A stretch of 64,000 bases of DNA from JAXGYX01 sp040772065. Lineage in GTDB: Bacteria; Bacillota; Clostridia; Saccharofermentanales; Fastidiosipilaceae. The position numbers and the translations under genes were made by a program. The notes under the pieces were generated by a model that saw only the letters and a program-made list of their open reading frames with translations, was not told where the DNA came from and searched no databases. Location of the stretch: NCBI GenBank assembly GCA_040772065.1, contig JAXGYX010000001.1, positions 310,001 to 374,000 on the forward strand. The letters are read 5' to 3'. How positions within the stretch are numbered: the stretch's first letter is position 1; each line of letters starts with the position of its first letter. This document shows, one piece after another, positions 9,152 to 17,533 of the stretch.

Positions 9152-9231
9152 TGTAAATGTCAAGATAAGGGTGCATAGAAATGATGAAATAAGGATGTAC
9201 AGTTAAAAAAGTAAAGGTGCGCTCATTCCTC

Positions 9232-10033
9232 TTAAGTGGTAATGAATCTATCTGGCTGATCATCTAGATTTGTCTTTGTCTGAGTCCCAACAAGATCTTT
9301 TGTCCGGTAAGAATCCCCAATAATCGTCAAGACATGAGAATGGTGTAGCAGACGATCGAGTATGGCGTGAGCAATGGTTGGATCTTCGAACAGGTCTCCC
9401 CAGTCGGGGAATTGTACGTTGGTTGTGACGATGGTACTTTTTTCTCATAGCGTTGATCAATCACCTGGAACAACAATTTCTCATCACCGGCTTGGATGGG
9501 CAAGAAACCCAATTCATCAATAATCAGCAATCGGTATCGCGCGTAGTAGCGCAAGCTGTGTCAAGCCGATTTTCCTCCCGTGCTTTACGAAGGCGTGACA
9601 GTAAATCGTTGGCTTTTAGAAATTTGCATGAGATCCTATGGCGCGCGGCTTCAATACCTAAGGCCGTAGCCAGATGTGTCTTTCCCACGCCGGGTGATCC
9701 AAGAAGAACGATATTTTCATTATTCTCGATGAAGCCAAGCGCGGCTAAATCATAAATCCGCCCCCGATTGAGCGTCGGTTGAAAATCAAAATTGAAATCT
9801 CTGAGCCCCTTTTGGTGTGGGAATCCCGCTGCTCGGATACTTCGACTCATTGACAGCGCTTTTTTGTTATCCACCTCAGCATTGCTGAGAAGATGTAATA
9901 CCTCGAGTACGGACAATTCATGTTTTTGGACGCGGTCCAAAGTTTCGTCAAGTTTCTCTTCGAACTGAATCAGCTTTAAGTAACGAAAATTATCAATCAA
10001 CGATTGATAACTGCTACGATCCGATGTTTGCAT
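9232..10033 (-). pseudogene. istB: IS21 helper ATPase IstB, two frameshifts
   Basis: IstB is the AAA+ helper that assists the IS21 transposase in target selection. The N-terminal part is intact, with Walker A GSPGVGKTHLA. The frame breaks near 9550, where one T appears missing in a T-run, before LRYYARYRLLIIDELGFLP (Walker B). It breaks again near 9445, where an A-run is one base short, before the final STIVTTNVQFPDW and LDRLLHHSHVL stretch. The stop of the restored frame is at 9232-9234. The pattern is single-base loss in homopolymers. Confidence 0.88.
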
Positions 10034-10045
10034 GGTAAAGATCTC

Positions 10046-11315
10046 CTAATTTTTAAGATTTTCCCTGGAACGTTCAGCGATGTCATCGACAAAGGGCTGA
10101 GTGCGACCCAGATGCTCCTGGTAGTGATGGGGAAGATAATTAAGTTTTTTGGAACTAATCGGATGGCAGGCGATCTGCTGCGTGTTATCATAAAGATGCA
10201 GGTGTTGCTCGATCACCTCATAGAAAAGTGTTTGGCCAATATAAGCGGCAGGAACAGAATATTTTGATCCCTTATAGCTTACCAATCCATCCTTGCTTAC
10301 TTTGATGTGGTCCTGCAATCTTGTAAAGAGTCATGATTCGATCGCTGGGGAGTGAGAGTAGTGACTCTTTTTCTTTTTGAAAGAGTGCCAGAGGGACTTG
10401 GCCGGTTCCCTGATGAATGTTCATGTTAGTTTCGTGGTTCAGCTTTTGGACCAGACCTTGCAAACCTCTATAATCCAGCTGGCCCTGGTAACATTGGATA
10501 TCATCCAGAATCTTCATAGTGCTTTCTACTTTGCCTTTTGTCTGAGGGCGATTTGCAAGGCAAGCGTGGACGCAAAATCCCATATCCCGGCTGAACTGAG
10601 CAAAGCGCTCATTGACTTTACCCTTCTGATATTCAGTTCGCGCTTCGTCCATAACAGACCGAAGATTATCACTCAAGATCTCATGGGGGACCCCGCCAAT
10701 CGTCTCAAAGAACTCGGTCATTGCGGAAATCAGAATGCTCTGGATTCTGCTTGTTGTTAGGACAAAGAGACGAAATCTTGAGTAGCTCAAGACCATAGAC
10801 AAGACATTGACCTTAATCTGCTCCCCATCTTTGGTTCGGTAGGAGATATCTTCTTTCCAGTCAATCTGAGCCTGTTCACCGGGGGCGGTTTCAAAACGCA
10901 CAGTGCCTTTCGGGCCAGCCGGCAACGGTCCTTTTTGACGATCGAAGTAAGCATGTAGCTCTGGTCGGCTCGTGATATAGCCTCGGAAGGTGGATTCCGG
11001 ACAATCGAGAATCTTCTCCCGTTTTAAATAGCGCCACAGACTGGATTTGAAATAAAAAACCTGAATGCTGTCAGGCCCTAGAAGGTCTCTGATCGTATCG
11101 TAATGTCTGTCTAAGTACGATGGTTTGTCTCTTGTTCCGCTAGGGAAATTACCTTCATAATAGCGCTTGGCTGTTCTCCGATCGCACGACATGTCGCGTG
11201 CAATCTTGCTCATATTGGGTTTCAAGTTCGCTGCCTCCAAAATGATCTTCAGTCTCGGCAGATCCGTGAGAGTTTTTACCTCCACGCTTGTGTCAAATTT
11301 GATTGGATAGTGCAT
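10046..11315 (-). pseudogene. istA: IS21 transposase IstA, frameshifted
   Basis: IstA is the DDE integrase-like transposase of IS21. The first 330 or so codons are open, with an N-terminal helix-turn-helix (NMSKIARDMSCDRRTAKRYY) and the catalytic region (QIDWKEDI, ILSDNLRSVM, NRPQTKGKVES). A frameshift near 10305 separates this from the C-terminal part (KVSKDGLVSYKGSKYSVP), which continues to 10046. The start at 11315 precedes a normal IstA N-terminus. It would normally be coupled to istB, which begins 13 bases downstream. Confidence 0.88.
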
Positions 11316-11418
11316 GTTCTTACCTCGAAATAATCTTTGGTAAAAACTTTAATGACTACCATCATTTTTGTACATCCTTATTTCATCGAAACTGAGCATC
11401 CCTAGGCTAGCATTTACA

Positions 11419-11423
11419 TCCCC
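11419..11423. repeat. Right copy of the IS21 target-site duplication
   Basis: TCCCC adjoins the right end of the IS21 element and matches 9147-9151. Confidence 0.85.
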
Positions 11424-12318
11424 CAATGCACGGTGTAGCTCCTGAAATCGTTTGGTGACCTCACGAGCGGTCTGAGCCTGACAGGCCAGAGCCAGGCCGA
11501 ATTTGACTGAGTCCAACAAAGAGTGAGTAGGGTGGCGCGATCTTCGGCAACAGATTCCACTGAGTCCATCTCCACATAAGGGACAGCCGGGTGCTGATCC
11601 ATATAGGCGAGAAAATCATTATAGGTTCTTCCTCGTAGCAACGTTTATCGACCTTATGCATGGGTTTTTTACGTTTGGGTTTGCGCCTGACGGCCTCGGG
11701 CAGATCAATGCGCCTGATGCCAATCAGGTTGGCGTCGATCAGCTTGTAGATGTTGCGTTCAGAACAAGGGAATTCATCTGCGTGATTGACGTAAATGTGA
11801 TGAATCGACTGTCCTTTCTCTCGAACGGGTTTGAGCAGCTGTGAAATGACCTTAAGATCGTCGACTGACAAGAGCATGCCTTTACGCGAGTCGGACAGTC
11901 GTGCCTGAGCCGTTTTGTCAGCATAATCGGCTCTGTAAAGATATCGTCTTTGAGGACATCTTCCGTCCTTTTGGCAACCGTTACAGCAGTAAGGCGCCCG
12001 ATTTAAGCGCTCACAAGTAGCAGCGACAAATTCGGAGCAAAACTCATTGCATAACTCACAGTTTGAACAGCGCTTACGGATTTTTATGCAGTTTCCACAC
12101 ACGTGAGTCAGGCGGCAGTCCATCCTTTTACCGCAGTCGTTGCGTGGCGAGCCAAACCCACCTTTGAACATGGATTGTCGGTTCATCTTAATCTCATACA
12201 TAATAGTTTTTGGATCTCGTTTCAGACTGCGTGCGATGGAAGCTAAAGATTTCCCTTCACCCAGTAGCTTTTGTATGGTTAGACGTTCGTCATATTGTAG
12301 ATGTACATATTGAGCCAT
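11424..12318 (-). pseudogene. IS30-family transposase, N-terminal part with frameshifts
   Basis: The N-terminus (QYDERLTIQKLLGEGKSL, ASIARSLKRDPKTIMYEI) is the typical IS30 helix-turn-helix. It is followed by the Cys-rich segment and the first catalytic-Asp region (YVEMDSVES). The frame shifts near 11640 (from YEEEP to GRTYNDFLAYMDQHP) and again near 11525 (to LLDSVKFGLALACQAQTA), so at least two indels are present besides the IS21 insertion. An AAAGGACGG site precedes the ATG at 12318. The remaining third of the gene is at 8738-9151. Confidence 0.9.
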
Positions 12319-12534
12319 GATATCCGTCCTTTCCCAGTCGGCTCAGCTGAACGAATGTTTAATCTATCATACCTATATTTGAACAACTTACTCCCTCTTA
12401 GTAATTTGAATTACAAAGTCCCTCTCCGAAGGGAACTTCGGATTGCAATCCTCGTTAACAACAGATTAACAACACCTAACTTGACAAGATAAGCAGATAA
12501 GAATAATCTATAAGTACAAGTATTATTGATATTA

Positions 12535-12552
12535 GTTATCATTATCATTAAT
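12535..12552 (+). promoter_or_regulatory. Fur/PerR-type operator upstream of catalase
   Basis: The sequence GTTATCATTATCATTAAT reads on the other strand as successive GATAAT-like hexamers, the pattern bound by Fur-family repressors. It lies about 55 bases before the catalase start, where a PerR-type peroxide-responsive repressor would act. The match is by eye. An alternative is chance in an AT-rich region. Confidence 0.5.
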
Positions 12553-12606
12553 AAGATTTCATGAAGTACATTGGACAGATATCATTACGAACAAAGGAGT
12601 ATGACC

Positions 12607-14067
12607 ATGGCTGAAGACAAAAAGAAACTAACTACTGTGGCGGGCGCTCCTGTCGCAAACAACCAGGATTCAATGACGGCCGGGCCAAGAGGGCCCATGA
12701 TGTTACAAGATGCTTGGTATCTGGAGAAATTGGCTCACTTCGATCGGGAGGTGATCCCGGAACGAAGAATGCACGCCAAGGGATCCGGCGCCTTTGGAGA
12801 ATTCACAGTGACTCACGACATCACTCAATATTCCAAAGCGAAGATCTTTTCTGAAGTTGGTAAAAAAACCGATATGTTTGTGCGCTTTTCCACGGTAGCG
12901 GGCGAACGTGGTGCGGCTGATGCCGAACGGGACATTCGTGGTTTCGCGATGAAATTTTATACCGAAGAGGGCAACTGGGATCTGGTGGGCAACAACACAC
13001 CGGTCTTCTTCTTCCGCGACCCATTGAAATTTCCCGATCTGAACCATGCGGTAAAAAGAGATCCTAAAACCAACATGCGCTCCGCGACCAACAACTGGGA
13101 TTTTTGGTCCAGTTTGCCTGAGGCGTTGCATCAGGTAACCATTACTATGAGCGATCGGGGGATCCCAAAATCTTATCGCAATATGCACGGATTTGGTTCA
13201 CATACGTTCAGCATGATCAATGCTGACGGTCTGCGCCATTGGGTCAAATTCCACCTGGTCTCTCAGCAACCCATCGAAAACCTCACTGACCAGGAGGCGG
13301 AGGCCCTCGTTGGAATGGACCGCGAAAGCCACCAACGTGACCTGTTCGACGCCATTGAACGTGGAGATTTCCCCAAATGGAAGATGTTCATTCAGGTCAT
13401 GACCGAGGAACAGGCGCGTCAGATGAAAAACAATCCATTCGATTTGACAAAAGTCTGGTTCAAAGGTGATTATCCGCTGATCGAGGTCGGTTATTTCGAG
13501 CTCAACCGTAACCCGGAGAATTACTTCCAAGATGTGGAACAGGCCGCGTTTAATCCGGCGAACGTAGTGCCGGGGATTGGTTTCTCACCGGACCGTATGT
13601 TGCAGGGACGTTTGTTTCCATATGGAGACGCGCAGCGTTACCGACTCGGTGTCAATCATCACCAGATCCCGGTCAATGCGCCTCGCAACGCGGCACATTC
13701 TTTCCATCGAGATGGCCAAATGAGGGTGGACGGCAACCAAGGAGGCTTGTTGCATTACGAACCCAATAGCTATGGTGAATGGCAAGAACAGCCCGAATAC
13801 GCGGATCCGGTCGAAACAGTCCACGGCGACATTCAACGCTGGAACTTCCGTGAGGACGATGACGACTATTACACCCAACCGGGGAAATTATTTAATCTGA
13901 TGACACCGGAGCAACAACAGGTGCTGTTCGAGAACACTGCGCGCAACATGGCCGGTGTGCCGGTTGAGATTCAGCAGCGTCATATTTTGAATTGCTATAA
14001 AGCGGATCCCGCATATGGCACCGGAGTCGCCGAGGCTTGCGGACTGGACATCGCGGATATTATTTGA
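12607..14067 (+). CDS. katA: Heme catalase (monofunctional, small-subunit type)
   Basis: This enzyme decomposes hydrogen peroxide to water and oxygen using heme, protecting an anaerobe during oxygen exposure. The 486-residue length fits small-subunit (clade 3) catalases. The distal His is H56 in PERRMHAKGSGAFG, the distal Asn lies in GNNTPVFFFRDP, and the proximal heme-ligand Tyr is in RLFPYGDAQRYRLG. The ATG at 12607 has AAAGGAG 7 nt upstream and is preferred to the ATG at 12601. The gene stands alone, with a Fur/PerR-like box upstream and its own terminator. It sits between IS debris, so acquisition by transfer is possible, but codon use looks like the core genome. Confidence 0.96.
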   Translation: MAEDKKKLTTVAGAPVANNQDSMTAGPRGPMMLQDAWYLEKLAHFDREVIPERRMHAKGSGAFGEFTVTHDITQYSKAKIFSEVGKKTDMFVRFSTVAGERGAADAERDIRGFAMKFYTEEGNWDLVGNNTPVFFFRDPLKFPDLNHAVKRDPKTNMRSATNNWDFWSSLPEALHQVTITMSDRGIPKSYRNMHGFGSHTFSMINADGLRHWVKFHLVSQQPIENLTDQEAEALVGMDRESHQRDLFDAIERGDFPKWKMFIQVMTEEQARQMKNNPFDLTKVWFKGDYPLIEVGYFELNRNPENYFQDVEQAAFNPANVVPGIGFSPDRMLQGRLFPYGDAQRYRLGVNHHQIPVNAPRNAAHSFHRDGQMRVDGNQGGLLHYEPNSYGEWQEQPEYADPVETVHGDIQRWNFREDDDDYYTQPGKLFNLMTPEQQQVLFENTARNMAGVPVEIQQRHILNCYKADPAYGTGVAEACGLDIADII

Positions 14068-14090
14068 TCATTAACTGAATCAACCATCTT

Positions 14091-14123
14091 AAAGAGCCGG
14101 TATCGCTTTGACGCCGGCTCTTT
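14091..14123 (+). terminator. Intrinsic terminator after katA
   Basis: AAAGAGCCGG and CCGGCTCTTT form a perfect 10-bp stem around a 13-base loop, with T's at the 3' edge, 24 bases after the catalase stop. Confidence 0.88.
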
Positions 14124-14135
14124 AATTCTGGATGT

Positions 14136-14399
14136 ATGGCGATGTTGTCCGGTGCTGAAATTCAGAGGGGGGAAAATGAACGAGTGGTCAGCATGGCGAT
14201 CCGGATCGTCTGTGGTGTCGCAGAAGACGGTCATCAAGAGATTCGGCGTAGGACAAAGGTAATTGGAATCTTCCCTAATACCGAAGCTTATGTTCGCTTG
14301 ACTTCGATTTACCTTCTTGAATACAGTGAGGATAGGTTCGATTCACGAGTCAATCTTAGTCCCGGATCATTGAAACCAATCATGTTAAAAGCCGCGTAA
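14136..14399 (+). pseudogene. IS256 (Mutator)-type transposase, C-terminal remnant
   Basis: The stretch EIRRRTKVIGIFPNTEAY with RLTSIYLLEYSEDRF matches the conserved tail of IS256-family transposases, in which RRRT-V-GIFPN is followed by a helical segment ending near a Trp/Phe. The catalytic domain is missing and the codons before residue 25 do not resemble the family. It is a small scar of another insertion sequence just behind the catalase terminator. Confidence 0.72.
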
Positions 14400-14497
14400 G
14401 CTGTAATGAAGTTCTATGAAGTCGCATGTTAATATGACACTAATTCCAGGCTAACGCTCTTCTCAATACTGCTATTTAACATTTGTGTTTTATAACA

Positions 14498-15172
14498 CTA
14501 ATCCTCGTCAACCATAACATACACACGTGTGGATATGCTGCCCATTTCGATTTTCAGAGGCGCGGCAAAGAGCTTCCCTTTGCCGGCGTAGGGAATGGCG
14601 GCTTTTAAATTATTCATATCTTCGCAAACCACAGCGCCTGCGTCGAGGATCGTGTCGTGCACGGGATTGCCCCAGTCGTGACTATGCCACATGCAGTCTA
14701 TAAGCGCAGTATCGATGCCGACAAACACCACCCCGCGATCCATAAGATATTTCGCTCCTTCGGCAGTCAAATACGCCCCGTTTACCCCGTACCCTTCTTT
14801 ACCAAAATTCTCAGATTCCCCACTGCAAAGAAGAATGGCGCCGCCTTTTATACCCTTGTCGGTTAAGTCGCCACTATCAAAGCAGTTTTTACCGGGCGTC
14901 AGCTCGACAACCTCGTAATCCAGGTTGACGCACTTTTCCAATGGAATGTCGGCGACTTTATAGCCGGCTTCTTTGCGGTGAAATGGAGCATCTAAGTATG
15001 TACCCGTACAGTTGAGCATCTGGATCCGGTCAATGACCGAATTCGCATTCTTGCCATAGCGGGCGGCCGTCTGATCACGTGTGAGGTAAATGTCGATCAC
15101 AATGCCGGGGTACTCCGGATACGTCTTCATACCGTTTACTAATCTGTGACACAAATCTATAAATTTAGCCAT
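14498..15172 (-). CDS. Cyclase-family metal hydrolase (kynurenine formamidase-like)
   Basis: The protein belongs to the cyclase/KynB family, metal-dependent amide or ester hydrolases. The family motif HGTHxDAPxH appears here as CTGTYLDAPFH, so one expected His is replaced by Cys-Thr. The second half has FVGIDTALID and GNPVHDTILDAGAVVCEDM, as in the family. It is 224 residues, close to normal. A GGAGGAAC site precedes the ATG at 15172. It stands alone between an IS remnant and the McrB-like genes. The substrate is unknown, and the N-terminal ligand substitution makes kynurenine formamidase activity uncertain. Confidence 0.82.
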   Translation of the reverse strand: MAKFIDLCHRLVNGMKTYPEYPGIVIDIYLTRDQTAARYGKNANSVIDRIQMLNCTGTYLDAPFHRKEAGYKVADIPLEKCVNLDYEVVELTPGKNCFDSGDLTDKGIKGGAILLCSGESENFGKEGYGVNGAYLTAEGAKYLMDRGVVFVGIDTALIDCMWHSHDWGNPVHDTILDAGAVVCEDMNNLKAAIPYAGKGKLFAAPLKIEMGSISTRVYVMVDED

Positions 15173-15742
15173 TTATGTTCCTCCGAATTCAAAGATACCG
15201 GGCAACCGCCCGCGCTTATGAAATATGTTTTGAAGACTATGTTCCTTTGGCCGTCAAAGCGGCAGACGAGCAATCTAACACCTGTCAATCCATCGTATTT
15301 CAAATTTATCGTTTTTCGTTTGCCTGCATAGTCAACAGACGCGTCCGGAAAAGCTAAAATGTGCATAAATAGTCCGAGCGAGATACACCGATGATGTCGG
15401 CCCACTTCGGCTTCCTGCGCACCCGACTTTGTTTGCTCACAAGCTAGTGTGTATCGTCTCCCGCCTTTTCTGACATGTTGCTCTCCTTTTCATTCTACCT
15501 GGCAACTTGTCCGAAATTTTAACAGGGCCCCGTTTGCATTTAAAAAGGATGACCACGTCTCTGCTTCTTTAGCTGTACATGCTTATCTCATCATTTCTAT
15601 TCACCCTTATCTTGACATTCACAATCATCACCGGAAGGTGAATTTACACCAACATTTGAGACTTGACTACTAAATTTGACACGAACTAATAGGATATAAT
15701 CATCAATATAAGAAGATTGGCCATATTTATGAAGGATGACTT
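15173..15742. other. 570-base intergenic stretch upstream of the McrB-like gene
   Basis: No convincing gene is present. Short open frames exist but lack ribosome sites and family resemblance. The right part contains a 44-base segment (15625-15668) shared with the leader of the IS3 element near 62.7 kb, and a TATAAT at 15695-15700 that could serve as the -10 for the downstream operon, although no -35 has the right spacing. Confidence 0.6.
15625..15668 (-). repeat. 44-base repeat shared with the IS3 leader (inverted copy)
   Basis: The reverse complement of this segment matches 62734-62777 at 43 of 44 positions. It contains the near-palindrome GGTGTAAATTCACC. Flanking bases differ on both sides, so it may be the scar or terminal repeat of a lost insertion sequence. 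Confidence 0.8.
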
Positions 15743-17533
15743 ATGAATTTTAGGGATCAATTAGACAAATTAATGAATGAATATGCGATTAGCCGAGAGC
15801 AAGAAGACTTTGCAAAACATCCTATCGGGACATTGGTGCGCAGTGACATTGTCGAAACACTTTCAGCTAAAAGTATTGATCCCCAAAAGTACAAAGTTCA
15901 AGGTAGTGTCGGCCAAGGGAATTGGGCAAAGATCCCTTGGATTTGTATTTTTAACATATCAATAGCTGATTCAGCGCAAAAAGGTGTTCACATTGTGTAT
16001 CTGCTCTCTTTGGACGGCAAACGATTATATTTGACGCTCAATCAAGGGAACACTGAGTTGGTCAAAACCCGTGGACGAGCTGAAGCGATCAAAGAGATGA
16101 GAAAAACAGCTGATGAAATTGTGAGCCGTATCGACTGTAGCAGCTTTGAATCTGTCGAAAAAATTTCACTCGGCGAAAACTTGCCAAGCACATCTCAGCT
16201 ATATGAAGAAGGAACCATTTGTTTTAGACAGTATGACCGAGGGCAATTACCTGAAGAACAAGAACTCTTTGATGATTTGAGAGACATTATGAATATTTAT
16301 GATCAATATGAAGCACTCTTTCATGGGCAATCCATGCCATCTAATATGGAGCGACAAAAGTCGGCGATGTCCGAGCGAGCGGATGATAATTACAACAATA
16401 GAGAAATCATCGCCTACATCAAACAGTTCATTTCGGCGAAAGGCTTCTCTTATGATCACAATCTAGTTGAAAATTTCTATTTAAGCTTAAAATCCAAACC
16501 ATTTGTGATATTGGCTGGTACATCGGGTACCGGAAAAACTCGACTGGTAAAATTGTTTGCGGAAGCAATTGGAGCAAACACTGCTAATGGACGGTTTAAG
16601 CTGGTACCTGTTCGCCCTGATTGGTCAGATTCAAGTGATTTATTTGGACATGTGGACTTGAATGGCAATTTTGTTCCGGGGGCGTTGATCGATTATCTTC
16701 ATACAGCCTCAAACGATATCGAAAACCCGTATATTCTCTGCTTAGATGAGATGAACTTAGCTCGAGTAGAATATTATCTGAGCGATTTTTTATCTGTTAT
16801 GGAGACCAGAGACTTCAATCAAGGATATATTGAGTCAGATCCATTGTTACCATTGTCTTATTTTGGTACCGATGAAAAGGCCAAAGCCAAGTATGGAAAT
16901 TTACGATTCACCCAAAATATATACATTGTTGGCACTGTAAATATGGACGAAACGACGTTCCCATTTAGTCGCAAAGTATTGGACCGCGCAAATACGATTG
17001 AATTTTCTTATGTCAATATGATGCCGGATGATTTATTTTTATACGATGAAGAAATCGAAGCCTTGGACTTGAACAACGATTTCTTGGTGACAGAATATTT
17101 GCGACTTGCCCACTGTAAGGACGAAATTGAGCTTGTTCAAGAGCTAGCCACAGAACTCGTGCAGCTCAACGAAGCCTTGCAGACTGTAGGTTTTCAGATT
17201 GGCTATCGTGTTCGTGATGAGATCTCATTTTACATGATTAATAATAAAAATATTGGTTTGCTGCCGCAAGAAGTCGCCATGGATCATCAAATCATCCAAA
17301 AAACACTTCCGCGGATTCAAGGAAGTAGCCTGTCGATCAAAGAGATGCTGGCAGAACTGTTTAAATTTTGTGCCGGGGATTATCAAGGTTATCAAACGAG
17401 AAATGAGATGGTTAGTGACCAAATGTTTGAGTATGTGAATCACAATAATTGCCGCTACCCTAAAAGTGCAGAAAAAATTGCGTTTATGATGAGGAGATTC
17501 GAGGAAGATGGATTCACTTCGTACTGGATCTAA
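15743..17533 (+). CDS. mcrB: McrB-like AAA+ GTPase of a modification-dependent restriction system
   Basis: McrB-type proteins form nucleotide-driven rings that recognise modified DNA and drive a partner nuclease. The N-terminal 190 residues resemble the MrcB N-terminal domain (DUF3578), a DNA- or modification-sensing module (GSVGQGNWAKIPWICIF, VYLLSLDGKRLYLTLNQG). The AAA+ domain shows Walker A GTSGTGKT near residue 259, Walker B ILCLDEMNLARVEYYLSDFL near 331, and the McrB GTP-specificity motif in VGTVNMDETTFPFS near 396. An AAGGATGAC site precedes the ATG. The gene is AT-rich compared with the core genome and overlaps the next gene by 26 bases, so the two are surely co-translated. Confidence 0.88.
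   Translation: MNFRDQLDKLMNEYAISREQEDFAKHPIGTLVRSDIVETLSAKSIDPQKYKVQGSVGQGNWAKIPWICIFNISIADSAQKGVHIVYLLSLDGKRLYLTLNQGNTELVKTRGRAEAIKEMRKTADEIVSRIDCSSFESVEKISLGENLPSTSQLYEEGTICFRQYDRGQLPEEQELFDDLRDIMNIYDQYEALFHGQSMPSNMERQKSAMSERADDNYNNREIIAYIKQFISAKGFSYDHNLVENFYLSLKSKPFVILAGTSGTGKTRLVKLFAEAIGANTANGRFKLVPVRPDWSDSSDLFGHVDLNGNFVPGALIDYLHTASNDIENPYILCLDEMNLARVEYYLSDFLSVMETRDFNQGYIESDPLLPLSYFGTDEKAKAKYGNLRFTQNIYIVGTVNMDETTFPFSRKVLDRANTIEFSYVNMMPDDLFLYDEEIEALDLNNDFLVTEYLRLAHCKDEIELVQELATELVQLNEALQTVGFQIGYRVRDEISFYMINNKNIGLLPQEVAMDHQIIQKTLPRIQGSSLSIKEMLAELFKFCAGDYQGYQTRNEMVSDQMFEYVNHNNCRYPKSAEKIAFMMRRFEEDGFTSYWI

Larger units (their letters stand above)
9152..11418 (-). mobile_element. IS21-family element inserted in IS30, both genes decayed
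   Basis: The element is 2,267 bp with imperfect terminal inverted repeats of about 50 bp. Both ends begin TGTAAATG and share a perfect 19-base block ending AAGGATGTACA (9183-9201, and 11369-11387 inverted). It carries the usual istA-istB pair on the minus strand. Both genes contain frameshifts, so the copy is probably dead, although it could still be mobilised by a transposase supplied in trans. Confidence 0.93.
8680..12430 (-). mobile_element. IS30-family element split by an IS21 insertion
   Basis: The two halves of one IS30 transposase lie at 11424-12318 and 8738-9151 on the minus strand. They join in frame once the IS21 element and one copy of its 5-bp target duplication are removed: the codons across the join read RALGETNFRRLFPVILTD, an expected IS30 sequence. 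Outer ends are approximate. Near 12407-12430 and 8632-8652 there are similar 20-base stretches in direct orientation. Confidence 0.85.

Noticed and set aside
12301..12492. Plus-strand frame over the IS30 upstream end
   Set aside because: It crosses the transposase start and IS terminal region; no support as a gene.
15449..15673. 74-codon frame upstream of the McrB-like gene
   Set aside because: No ribosome site; it runs through the 44-base IS-associated repeat and resembles nothing.
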